Source of the DNA: Flexistipes sinusarabici DSM 4947
GTDB lineage: Bacteria; Chrysiogenota; Deferribacteres; Deferribacterales; Flexistipitaceae
Direction: 5' to 3'
Length of the DNA: 64,000 bases
Assembly (NCBI RefSeq): GCF_000218625.1
Contig: NC_015672.1
Location: 868,001 to 932,000, forward strand
Shown here: in pieces, positions 8,148-16,799 of the stretch
Layout of the letters: the number at the start of each line of letters is the position of its first letter
Position numbering within the stretch: the stretch's first letter is position 1
Program-made: the position numbers and the translations under genes
The notes under the pieces: model-generated
The model's database searches: none
What the model saw: only the letters and a program-made list of their open reading frames with translations
Told to the model about the DNA's origin: nothing

Positions 8148-9161
8148 ATGAAGAGCTATGAGAAAGTAGTGGGAATTGATGTATCCAAGGAAACGTTGTC
8201 AATCAGCTTATATGATGGCAAGAGCCACACCGGTTATGAAACAAGAAACACGATAAAATCATTTTTTAATGATTTTGTTAAGAAGGAGAAGGGAGTAGAT
8301 TTTTCCAAAGTTCTTTTTATGCTGGAAAATACGGGAGTATACCATTTAAGATTAGCAACCCATTTGAGCAAGGAATGTGGTTATATTGTAAGTGTAGCGA
8401 ATCCTCTTGTAATAAAGAGGTACTCACAGATGAATTTAAAACGTGCAAAGACAGACAAGGCCGATGCCCGTTTGATAGCGGAGTATGGTTATATTAACGG
8501 AGGTGATTGGCTATTTTCTCCCCGGGATATAGACTATTATAAGATAGATATGAAACTTAAAGCGGTGGAAGATTTTCATAAGCAGATAAATATGTTGAGT
8601 AACCAGATTGAAGCGATTGAATATTTACCTTTCAAAGACAATAGCACACTAAATGCTTATAAAAAACTTATAGAGAATTTTAAGAAAGAGATAAAAAAGA
8701 TAGAAAAAGAATTAGACATATTGCTGCGGGAGAAGTATGTCGAAGAGTATAAATTGCTTTCGAGTATTCCTGGAGTTGGGTTAAAGCTGACAGGAGTGAT
8801 TTTGGGCAAATTAAACGGTTTTGCAAATTTTGATAGAGGTAAGGATGTAACGAGTTTTGTGGGTATATGTCCCAGTATTTACCAGTCAGGGACATCGGTC
8901 AATGGCAGAGGTAAAATATCGAAGAAGGGCAACGGCTATATGCGGACGATACTGTATTTATGCTCACTTTCAGCTTGCAAGTATAATAAATCATGCGCAG
9001 AATTATATGAGAGACTTGTAGCTAAAGGTAAGCCTAAAAAGGTTGCCTTAATAGCAGTAGCGAACAAGTTGATAAGGCAGGCATTTGGTGTATTGAAAAG
9101 TGGCAAACCGTATGATCCGGATCATGCAAATAATTTAACTTTGGTTGCAAAAAATGCTTGA
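8148..9161 (+). CDS. IS110-family DEDD/serine recombinase
   Basis: About 337 residues. The N-terminal RuvC-like DEDD domain begins VVGIDVSKETL (first Asp), then LENTGVYH (Glu) and KTDKADARLIAEY (Asp residues). The C-terminal Tnp20 domain has SIPGVGLKLTG and the SGTSVNGRGKISKKGNGYMR region, where the catalytic serine of the family lies. Start ATG 8148 is preferred to 8133 because GAGGAG lies 8 bp upstream of it. In IS110 enzymes this protein, guided by the bridge RNA, recombines a circular donor with target DNA without staggered target duplication. The gene appears intact in both copies. Confidence 0.92.
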   Translation: MKSYEKVVGIDVSKETLSISLYDGKSHTGYETRNTIKSFFNDFVKKEKGVDFSKVLFMLENTGVYHLRLATHLSKECGYIVSVANPLVIKRYSQMNLKRAKTDKADARLIAEYGYINGGDWLFSPRDIDYYKIDMKLKAVEDFHKQINMLSNQIEAIEYLPFKDNSTLNAYKKLIENFKKEIKKIEKELDILLREKYVEEYKLLSSIPGVGLKLTGVILGKLNGFANFDRGKDVTSFVGICPSIYQSGTSVNGRGKISKKGNGYMRTILYLCSLSACKYNKSCAELYERLVAKGKPKKVALIAVANKLIRQAFGVLKSGKPYDPDHANNLTLVAKNA

Positions 9162-9179
9162 CTTTTAACACGGAACATC

Positions 9180-9440
9180 TCGACTGGAGCGAAGCGGAGA
9201 GATCTCCACCGTTGTTTGACAAAAGAAATACCCCCTCTTGCTCTCCCCCTAAATCAGGGGGAGAAGTGAAGTCCCTTTCCCTAACTTAGGGGAAGGCGTA
9301 AGTCGAGCACCAAGCACTTAAGTAATTATGTGCTCGGTGCTTGAATAGGATGGGGTATGAAAATAATTTTTACCAATGAGACCTCTCCACTATGGTCGAG
9401 GTGACATAAAACTGTCTATCATCCGCCTTGGGCGGGGTAC
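9180..9440. repeat. repeat mosaic right of IS110 copy 1
   Basis: The right half of the target repeat (GCGAAGCGGAGAGATCT, about 9189-9205) is followed by a stem TCTCCCCCTAAATC...GGGGGAG (about 9242-9265), CCTAACTTAGGGGAAGG, GCACCAAGCACTTAAG, one R1 copy (9378-9405, ending TCGAGGTGAC) and CATCCGCCTTGGGCGG (about 9421-9436). The CCTAACTTAGG...GCACTTAAG part recurs inverted at 16621-16665. The end of the mosaic (from 9396) belongs to the duplicated xer segment. Confidence 0.65.
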
Positions 9441-9512
9441 TTATTTAAAGCACTCAATACAGGTTAAAGGAGTTTACTAATTTGTCCTGCAAAAGAAATT
9501 GAAAAAACTATT

Positions 9513-10043
9513 ATGAATAATCTTTCACGTGTTTTGTTAAATTATAAAAATTATTTGAGAACTGAGCTTGGTTTTTCAGAGAACACAATTAAGGCTTATA
9601 TACATGATGTTCGGTCTTTTTTTGAATGGTCAGAAAAATATTATGATAAAATAGATATGGTTGATGTTGTTTCCTATATGTCTTATCTGAGGGAAAACAC
9701 ATTTGCTGTTGATACAATTTTAAGAAAGCTGTCAGGTCTGTCTTCTTTTTACGATTTCCTGCTGCAGGAAAAGCTTGTTGGCAATAATCCTTTGAATGCA
9801 GTTCAAAAACCGGGGAGATGGGATAAAATTCCAAAGTTTCTTAATTTTGAAGACATCGACAAACTTCTGGACGCCCCGGATATCAATACTTCTTTCGGTT
9901 TACGTGATAAGGTTTTAATTGAGACTCTATATTCCACAGGGGTCAGAGTGATACTCATGTTACAGATGATAAGAAAAGGAATATTTTGCTTGAAAATCAC
10001 CCGCGTTTCAGAGACAGGAGGCGAAAAGGGGACAGGTAAATAA
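9513..10043 (+). pseudogene. deleted duplicate of the xer tyrosine recombinase gene
   Basis: The first 145 codons are the same as the intact gene at 42870-43766 (one silent difference noticed near 9898). After GVRV the sequence jumps: 385 bp present in the intact copy (43308-43692) are missing, and the last 65 bp of that gene follow out of frame. The Arg of the first box survives, but HxxR, the distal His/Trp and the Tyr are lost, so it cannot recombine. The duplicated block runs from within an R1 repeat (9396 matches 42753) to 10019 (matches 43761), including about 117 bp of identical upstream sequence. It was inserted next to, and partly defines, the 3' end of the TumE-like gene on the other strand. 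Confidence 0.9.
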
Positions 10044-10368
10044 TACTTGACATTTCAAGAACATCTTCAATGTGAATGTGGTAGTTTTCATAAATTTTGT
10101 TTTCTTTATGTATATGGTGTGGAAAAGTTTTTAGATTATTGTGATGAGGGGCATTATCCCAACGCATTATTAGATTTCCGTTTGCGTCCTGCCAGTGGTA
10201 AGAGTATTTTCTTTCATTATTATCAAAATATTCCCTGATAAACAGAAGGGTTTTGTTTTTGAGCACAGCTTCGGTTTTTATATAAAAACCGTCTGAGAAT
10301 GTTTTGAAGTCCTTAATTTCGTAGGAATAAATGACAGGGGAATTATCCAGTAATTTTAATATTTTCAT
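9997..10368 (-). CDS. TumE-like (DUF6516) toxin candidate with replaced C-terminus
   Basis: About 123 residues from ATG 10368 (a TTG at 10380 is possible). The central run RKYSYHWQDANG, IMRWDNAPHH and TFPHHIHKEN is the hallmark of the DUF6516/TumE family, annotated as toxins of type II-like toxin-antitoxin pairs; biochemistry is not established for this subgroup to my knowledge. It starts inside the upstream partner gene (26-bp overlap), so the two are co-translated. The end is odd: family members finish soon after a IEDVL helix, but here about 18 further residues (SSIIYLSPFRLLSLKRG) are read from the pasted-in xer duplicate. The native end is therefore lost and activity is uncertain. Confidence 0.65.
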   Translation of the reverse strand: MKILKLLDNSPVIYSYEIKDFKTFSDGFYIKTEAVLKNKTLLFIREYFDNNERKYSYHWQDANGNLIMRWDNAPHHNNLKTFPHHIHKENKIYENYHIHIEDVLEMSSIIYLSPFRLLSLKRG

Positions 10369-10609
10369 TCTCAATATCAATTAATCTTTTTTCAATATTA
10401 TCCATATTCTTTTTATATGACTTCCATTCGATGTAATCATCCCATTTTTCAAAATTTTCTTTTTCTTCTTCTAATTGAGCCTCAAATTCTTCTAAGGATT
10501 TCCCGTATTTCTTTTCAAAAAGTTTGAGTTTTTCTTTTGTTAAATTCAATTCGTAAAGAATCTCGGCTTTTATATAGTCTTTGGCTTTATTTTGTGACAG
10601 TTCTATCAT
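10343..10609 (-). CDS. putative antitoxin partner of the TumE-like protein
   Basis: 88 residues from ATG 10609, chosen because GGAGAAATAAA directly precedes it. The protein is very charged and predicted mostly helical (LTKEKLKLFEKKYGKSLEEFEAQLEEEKENFEKW), like the small partners that usually precede DUF6516 genes. No DNA-binding motif is evident. It overlaps the toxin gene, the classical antitoxin-then-toxin order. The IS21 element is inserted 90 bp upstream and may have separated it from its promoter. The antitoxin role is inferred from position. Confidence 0.55.
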   Translation of the reverse strand: MIELSQNKAKDYIKAEILYELNLTKEKLKLFEKKYGKSLEEFEAQLEEEKENFEKWDDYIEWKSYKKNMDNIEKRLIDIENENIKITG

Positions 10610-10855
10610 TTTATTTCTCCAGCTATGATTATATAATTCTATTATATTGCAATTATCAATTAATGCAATTCTGATATTTAACATGTTTGGTAATAATTAT
10701 TTGTTGCATACTAAAAATGGACAAAGTTGCAAGAGGAATTCCCGAAAGTTGCAAACAGGAATTCCCGAAATTTGCAAGAAATAATTGCAACAATTTTCAC
10801 AACTGCTAAACCCTGTAAGTTGTTATAAAAAACTTACAGGAGGCAAAAAGAGAGG

Positions 10856-12378
10856 ATGTTAAGTATGTTACAAATTGAAGATATCAGAAATATGTACTTT
10901 AACAAAGGCAAGAATGTGTCGGAAATATGCAGAGAAACCGGCTTTGATCGCAAGACAGTAAACAAGTATCTTGAGAAAGAGAACTGGACAGAAGTAAAGC
11001 TGCCGTTACCGGAAGTCAGGGGATCGAAGCTTGATGCGTATGAGCCTGAGATAGACAGATGGTTAGAAGATGACAGAAGAATAAGGCGCAAACAAAGGCA
11101 TACAGCCAAAAGGGTATTTGACAGATTGAGGGAAAAATATCCTGATTTTGAGTGCAGCTACCGGACAGTAGCGAGTTATGTATCAGAGAAGAAGCAGGAG
11201 ATTTACAACCCTAAGCAGTCGTACTTACCTTTAGAGCATAAAGCGGGTGAAGCCCAGATAGACTTCGGTAAGGCTGACTTTGTAGAAAAAGGTGTACCGT
11301 TTTTTGGCTCTTATCTGAGCGTATCATTCCCCAACAGCAATGGCGGTTATCTGCAGCTTTTTAAGGGGGAGAACTTTGAATGCCTTGCCCAGGGATTGAG
11401 AAATATTTTTGAACATATGGGCGGTGTCCCCCATAGGCATTGGTATGACAATTTATCCCCTGTAGTTAAAGATATCTTAAAAGGCAAAGACCGTAATTTG
11501 ACAGAATCATTTATAAGATTCAGGGAACATTACGGATTCGAGTCAGCATTCTGCAATCCGGCTTCCGGTCATGAGAAGGGAAATGTAGAGAATAAAGTTG
11601 GTTATTTAAGGCGTAATCTTCTTGTTCCCGTTCCGGAGTTTTCAGATTTGGAAGAGTACAACCGTGAGCTGCTGGTAAGGTGTGACAAAGATATGAAGCG
11701 TGAGCATTACCGTAAAGGGGAATTTATCTCCAGTCTTTTTGAAGAGGATTTGAAAGCACTCAATCCGCTGCCTACCAGAGTTTTTGAGGCGGAGAGTTAT
11801 GAGCATGTAAGAGTTGATGCTTACGGCAAATTTACATTGAATGACGGTAAACACACCTATTCAGCCTCTCCACGCCTTGCAGGTGGTAGAGCTGTAGTAG
11901 TAAAGAGCCATAACAATATCAAAGTGCTTGATAAAAATATGAAGGAGGTGGTTGTTCACAATAGGCTTTATGGAGAAGAGAGACAGGAATCTATGGATTG
12001 GTTACCATATCTCAGTCAGCTCTCAAAGAAGCCTGGTGCCCTGAAATATACGGGTATTTATAAAATGCTCCCCTGTTCTATCAGGAGTTGGCTTGATAAA
12101 GTATCACCGGGGGAAAATCTTCAGCACTAAAAATGCTTGCAAGTATGACTAAGGAGTCGGGGTTTGATGTGGCAGTAAAATCCCTGGAAAATGCATTGTC
12201 ATGCAATGCCAGTGATTTTGAGAGTATATCCTCTGTTTACAGGAGTATAATCAGCAGGATGCCTGAGCTTAAGCCGGTAAGTCTGTCACCTGATGTTCCT
12301 GAATTGAGAAAGGTTGATTCTGATTTCAGTAAATATGACCGATTATTTAATAGCGAGGTTGGTCATGTCAGTAATTGA
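10856..12378 (+). pseudogene. istA: istA transposase, frameshifted
   Basis: IS21 IstA. The N-terminal HTH (VSEICRETGFDRKTVNKYL) and the DDE core (AQIDFGKADF, WYDNLSPVV, GNVENKVGY) are intact through about residue 420. The frame then ends at 12130 and continues in the -1 frame to 12378 (MLASMTKESGFDVAV...), overlapping the istB start by 14 bp. The shift lies at a G5A4 run near 12108-12117, so one extra base explains it. Programmed -1 frameshifting is possible but the run does not form a canonical X XXY YYZ heptamer in this frame. Total length about 507 residues agrees with IstA. Confidence 0.8.
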
Positions 12379-13150
12379 GTCTGTGGCAGAAGCCTGCAAG
12401 GAGCTGAAGCTGAGCAGGAATATAGTGGATAATATGCAGAAGATACAGGAAGAAGACAGGTATAAGTTTTTACTGCAATTGTTCCAGCTGGAGATACAAC
12501 ATAGGGCTGATAACCGCAGGCAGAGGAATATAAAGAGTGCCGGTTTTTACAACATGAAGAGTTTTTCTGATTATGTGTATGACGATTTAGAGCTTCCGTC
12601 CGGCTTAAGTATATCAGATATAGAATCTGCAGAATTTGTCAGGCGTAAGGAGAATCTAATTTTATACGGGAATTCCGGGACGGGCAAGTCCCACCTTGCT
12701 ACAGCCATTGGTATTAAGGCTTGCATGGAAGATATGCGTGTGGGTTTTTACAGAACAGCCGGATTGGTGAACAAGCTTCTTGAAGCCAGACAGCAGGGGG
12801 CATTGGACAAGTTGTTCAGGAAGCTGTCTAAGCTGGATTTGATAATATGTGATGAGTGGGGATATGTGCCGTTGGATATGGTCGGTGGACAACTGCTATT
12901 TCAGGTGATTTCTGAGTGTTATGAAACCAAGAGCCTGATTATCACCACTAATCTGGAATTCAGCAAATGGGTGAATATTTTTTACGATCAGGAGATGACC
13001 GCAGCTATGATTGACAGGCTGGTTCATCTAGCACCAGCCAGAGGCTGGTAAATATGTGGTACACATTACAGTCATTTGCTGGTATTTCAGGGGGAAAGTT
13101 GGCGAGTGAAAAATTCGCTTGTTAACAAAAAAAATTCCTCACCGAGGTAG
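12365..13150 (+). pseudogene. istB: istB ATPase interrupted by an R3 repeat
   Basis: IstB helper ATPase: Walker A GNSGTGKSHLA, Walker B LIICDEWGY, and TTNLEFSKW. The start is ATG 12365, inside the end of istA. After DRLVH the reading frame enters a 39-bp R3 repeat (13028-13066) and stops at its TAA. Taking the 39 bp out restores HYSHLLVFQGESWRVKNSL, the conserved IstB ending, up to TAG 13148-13150. The disruption is therefore a clean repeat insertion and not random decay. Confidence 0.9.
13028..13066 (+). repeat. R3 hairpin repeat inside istB
   Basis: 39 bp, stem CCAGCC / GGCTGG with AGA loop, followed by TAAATATGTGG and a tail ending CAT. CAT also directly precedes the insertion, so either a 3-bp target duplication or insertion beside CAT is possible. 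The empty site can be read directly from the restored istB frame. Confidence 0.9.
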
Positions 13151-13243
13151 GGAAAAAATTTTTGCAAAAATAGGGAATTTCTACTTGCAAAAAACAGTAA
13201 TAATTGATCCCAAAGTTTAGTTCAACGTTCAAGGTTCATTGTT

Positions 13244-13460
13244 GAGACCTCTCCGCTTCGCTCGAGGTGACAAGAATGTTGGTTGTCGTAGCTATGATAG
13301 TTGATGAGAAAAACCTCAGACATCGGTTGCCAAAAGTACCTTCTCTGTGTCTCCCCCTAAAGTAGGGGGAGAGTCCGGTTCCCCTCCTAAGATAGGAGGG
13401 GTTAGGGCTTGCCCTGTTGAATGCCAAAGGCAAATGGCTTAGCCATGTATTCAACTGGGG
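13244..13460. repeat. repeat mosaic with R1, R6 and R4 modules
   Basis: Fills the 13206-13502 gap. R1 at 13244-13271 (ends CTCGAGGTGAC), a CCCCTCCTAAGATAGGAGGGG hairpin region at about 13381-13401 (R6, also at 16706), and an R4 copy at 13413-13460 with GTTGAATGCC...ATTCAACTGGGG. No gene seen. Confidence 0.65.
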
Positions 13461-13502
13461 GTGGCATGAAAATAGCTATTTGTTACACTTTTGCTCTTAG
13501 AT

Positions 13503-14566
13503 CTAAAAGCCCAAAGTCACCTGCAACATATGCCGTTCGTCATCCCATTGACCTGCATATGCTCCGACTTCTTCTATATAATATGCGTAATCTATTTTAA
13601 GAATATTGAAATCAAGGCTGGCACCAAATGTGGGATAACCCTGGTTGATCCCTGCCCTCAGAGCAAAAAACTGAAGGTTTGTAGGGCGTAGTTCTGCGCC
13701 GACATGAATTCTTTTGCCAAGGTCGTCATCCTGATCATAAGCTTTTGTCACATCCACATAGTCTATAACTATATCTGATTCGAAAAACAGTATTTGAGGT
13801 GAAATAGATGCTGAAATTGTAAGTGTTGTTTTCATATCTTTAGCATCACCAAAATCGGTGTAGCCAATATTGTAAAAGCTGTTCCCAATCTCGGATTCAT
13901 CGGCAAACTCTTCATTTCATAGATTGCTCCAATATCACCTAAAATACCTGTTCCGCTTTCTAAATCATCTTCAATGATCTGACCAAAATCGTCTTTTGCC
14001 AGATCTGCTGCAGTATACGTTTCAACAAGGGATTCTCGTTTTATCAATTTAACGTTTGCACCTAAACTCAACGAATCGTTGTTTAAAAATTTTCCCGCAA
14101 AACCGGCTGTTATACCTCTATCTACAAAAAACTCGGTCTCGATATTTGGGTATACTTTGTTTCGCGGGATTGCATTCAACCGAGCATTGCCGAATATGCC
14201 TATCATAAAATTTTTATTATAATATGCAGGAAATAAACTTACACCAGCGTGTTGATATTCTCCAATATTGTCCCTGATTAATTTTGCTATTTCACTTTCA
14301 CTTTCCCAGTCTGTATCTTTGGCATCTCTGTAAAAATCCATTGCGTTTTTTCCCATGTCAAACTGTGGATTAAGTATGTCTACGCGGGAGTCTTTGTTGA
14401 AAGCCAAACCTGCCGGATTGTAAAATGCTGAATACTGATCGCTGCTTATGGTATAATGAGCATTACCCATGCCGAGAGCTTTTGTTGATTTCATAAAATA
14501 AGGGTATTCAGCTGCATAAATAAATGTTGGCAGTATTAGTATTAAGAAAGCACAAATTTTCTTCAT
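13503..14566 (-). pseudogene. TraF-like outer-membrane protein, one frameshift
   Basis: Signal peptide (MKKICAFLILILPTFIYAA) followed by YPYFMKSTKALGMGNAHYT and YSAFYNPAGLAF, typical of the beta-barrel family annotated as plasmid-transfer TraF-like (PF13729 type). The frame breaks near 13872: residues after MNPRL run into nonsense and stop at 13832, while the +1 frame reads IGNSFYNIGYTDFGDAKDMKTTLT and continues to the natural end VTLGF at 13503. A single base change thus explains both pieces; combined length is about 354 residues. The barrel ends in Phe as expected. Its role is unknown; no conjugation genes are nearby, so the TraF label should be read as a fold family only. Confidence 0.8.
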
Positions 14567-14586
14567 TATCAATCTCCTCCTTTGCG

Positions 14587-14955
14587 TTAATTAAGGCTAA
14601 GTATATAGTTTTCTATTTCACTTTCAGTAATTTGATTGTCCGAATAGCCCAAATCGTTTTTGAAATCTTCAAAGTCTGCCCGGATACTATCAAAATTCTC
14701 TCCGGTGAGTATATAAACGGCTGTGTTTAATGCTGAGAGGTTTTTATTTAAACGTGTTATTGTAGCATCAGGGATATTGTAAGATATCAGAGCTGATTCG
14801 TACTGCGGAAAAAGGTCATTGATATAATCTTTTGATAATTTCATCGGTTTATCCGTTACATTGTAAAGGATATCCCCAATAATAACCAAAGTGTCCATTG
14901 CTGCTGCAATTCCTTTGAGTAGGTCTTCATCTTCTGAAGGATTAGTGGCACTCAA
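14587..14955 (-). CDS. hypothetical protein, probably 5'-truncated
   Basis: 122 residues, acidic and helical, not recognised. The only starts are a TTG at 14955 with AGAGGAAA just upstream and later codons; an in-frame TAA lies 15 bp before. No signal peptide, although its neighbour 20 bp downstream is an exported barrel, suggesting the 5' end (with a signal peptide) was lost, perhaps when the IS1380-like element arrived. It shares strand and probably transcript with the TraF-like gene. Confidence 0.4.
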   Translation of the reverse strand: MSATNPSEDEDLLKGIAAAMDTLVIIGDILYNVTDKPMKLSKDYINDLFPQYESALISYNIPDATITRLNKNLSALNTAVYILTGENFDSIRADFEDFKNDLGYSDNQITESEIENYILSLN

Positions 14956-15172
14956 TTTCCTCTCAGGACTTTAATTTTGCATTAGAAAATAACAAACTCC
15001 GATTTTGATATTTTTCCTGTTGTTTTTAAAATACAAGAAAAGATTTTCCAAATATTACTTCATTCATACTTTACTAAAGCATAAATTTTCTCCATTTACA
15101 CCGTTTTTAGACACAGCAATACTGCCTATTGCCTGAATTGTCCACAAAGTTAACATAAGTAAAGAAAAAAGG
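14956..15172. other. non-coding stretch, no feature recognised
   Basis: AT-rich sequence between a truncated gene and an IS1380-like transposase; presumably contains the element's 3' end, but no inverted repeat partner could be fixed. Confidence 0.5.
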
Positions 15173-16495
15173 TCACAACGTTAAACATTCTGTCCTCCAC
15201 TGTTCCATTTTTTTGAACATATCCACACTGCAGCACAACTTCAGTTTATTACCGCCGTGGGACACAAGTTTCCCCGCTATAGATATGACCTGATAACGTA
15301 TACTACCCATCTCTTTATTTTTATAGACACCTCCCATTATGATTCGTTTGAGGTACATAATCAGATTATATGCCAGTATTCCTGTCTTAAACCATAAGCC
15401 GTTACCCGCAAGATTACCCGAAGGAAAGCTTTTTAAATTAAAACCATACTTTGCTTCTTTTATATTGTATTCACAAACACCGCGCAAATTATAAAAATGT
15501 ACCACCTTTTCTGCATCCAGTTTTGAATTAGTTGCAATAACACGATATTCATATTTATCACCAAGAAGCTCCGGAACTGTGGGGTTGTCTGACTCAATTT
15601 TCTTACGAACAACTATTATATATACGGAAACTCTCCTTAGTGTTTTCCATACAGTGAATAAACTCTGCTATTTCCTCATTATCGCTTTCATCTCCATACC
15701 TATTTCTATATCTTTTCCATGAATCAGATGGTATATGATTTATTCCTTTACGAACTGAACTATCAAGGTCACCTCCTATAAAAACGTTAAATCGTTATCA
15801 AAACAGTAATTCAATACTTTAGATTGGTAACCGGCAGAATCATTACGAACATTGGATACTTCTATACCACAAGATTCAAGATATTTATGGACTCTCTGAA
15901 GCTGTTCAAGTATGCCAACCTGGGCACTTACATTGCCTTCCCGAAATTCCTCGTCTATACAATAACCGCTCTCTCCTATAAAACACGTCATAGAACTGTA
16001 TGCTTTAAATTTCTTATAACAATACTTGGCATCCCTTTTATACACCTTTGCATAAGTGGCGTCCTGATCCAGAGTAACTGAAAATAAATTTTCTCTTTTT
16101 AAAGCATCTTTCACTATTTTATAGTTGAGACTGCCCAGTTTGCTGATTGTTTTATTAACTGCTACTTCATCCAACATGCTTTCTGTTTTTGAAAAATACC
16201 TACTGATGCTGGAACTATCCGGGATATCTTCAATACCGCTGATATAGCTTAAAACCTTATCAAAAGAAAGTTTGTCGATATCACTGAAACTCCTGCCACC
16301 GCATATCATCGATAGAATAACAGGAATTATTTTAGAAGATGGCGGTTTGCCTCTGTTAGAGCCTGGATGATCAAGTTCTTTATCAAGGAAATCTCGGATG
16401 CCCATCTTATCTAACAGTGGGATTAACAAAGATATTCCACCAAATGGGGTAATTTTATCATTGCTTCTTTCTAATTTGTAGTTTAGTTTGCTCAT
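15173..16495 (-). pseudogene. IS1380-family transposase with frameshifts
   Basis: The total span of 441 codons equals the usual IS1380 length. The start shows FGGISLLIPLLDKMGI, GGRSFSDIDKLSFD and SSISRYF; the DDE region has VTLDQDATYAKVY and NVRNDSAGYQ. The frame fails at a T-run near 15777 (ends NDLTFL) but continues in another frame as IGGDLDSSVRKGINHIPSDSW. It shifts again near 15620 before VVRKKIESDNPTVPEL, and ends CSVDMFKKMEQW at 15173. At least two lesions make it inactive unless the first is a programmed shift. The 5' end is near 16495 to 16620. Confidence 0.8.
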
Positions 16496-16586
16496 TGTAA
16501 GTCACCTTTTTGGTTGTGGTTTTTGTTTTCTTAAAACCTTAATCTACAACATCTTAAAGGTGGCTTGCAACTCCTAATGCAATCTT

Positions 16587-16770
16587 AAAGAAATAGTTAT
16601 CTAGTTTCTCAGGGCTAACTACTTAAGTGCTTGGTGCTCGACTTACGCCTTCCCCTAAGTTAGTGGAAGGGATTTCGCTTCTCCCACTAAGGCAGGGGGA
16701 GAGTCCGGTTTTCCTCCTAAGATAGGAGGGGTTAGGGGTGGTATGATAAATAAACTTTCAATGTATTTGT
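16587..16770. repeat. IS-end-like sequence and repeat mosaic
   Basis: 16591-16626 (AAATAGTTATCTAGTTTCTC, AGGGCTAACTA, TTAAG) matches 54020-54054 at the end of the IS5-family element with one mismatch. Behind it come GTGCTTGGTGCTCGACTTACG (inverse of 9293-9313), CCCCTAAGTTAG, a GGGGGAGAGTCCGG segment also at 13367, and an R6 hairpin CCTCCTAAGATAGGAGGGG. Confidence 0.6.
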
Positions 16771-16799
16771 TTTTGTTTTAATATCAGCTGGGGAATAAT

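Larger units (their letters stand above)
7910..9179 (+). mobile_element. IS110-family element, copy 1
   Basis: 1270-bp unit found again, inverted, at 23297-24566 with only two differences noticed (Gly/Ser and Gly/Asp codons in the transposase). Ends were set by comparing the two copies. Both are bounded by the direct repeat CATC (7906-7909 and 9176-9179 here), and sequence identity stops exactly outside it. There are no terminal inverted repeats, as expected for IS110. The element has a 238-bp 5' non-coding part and one recombinase gene. Removing it joins TTTATGTCATC to TCGACTGGAGCG, restoring a typical interspersed repeat, so the insertion site lay in a host repeat. Confidence 0.9.
10699..13197 (+). 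mobile_element. decayed IS21-family element
   Basis: About 2.5 kb with istA and istB, both damaged. Both ends hold repeated boxes TTGCAAG...GAATTCCC: left at 10727-10790, right inverted at 13160-13190. An 8-bp direct repeat TAATAATT at 10691-10698 and 13198-13205 fits an IS21 target duplication. Exact tips are tentative. It sits upstream of the toxin-antitoxin pair. Confidence 0.75.

Noticed and set aside
12109-12130. Programmed -1 frameshift in istA
   Set aside because: The G5A4 run is tempting, but no X XXY YYZ heptamer is in frame and istB of the same element is also broken; a plain mutation is simpler.
13503-14566. TraF-like gene as evidence of a conjugative element
   Set aside because: Only the barrel fold resembles this family; no other transfer genes are in the window.
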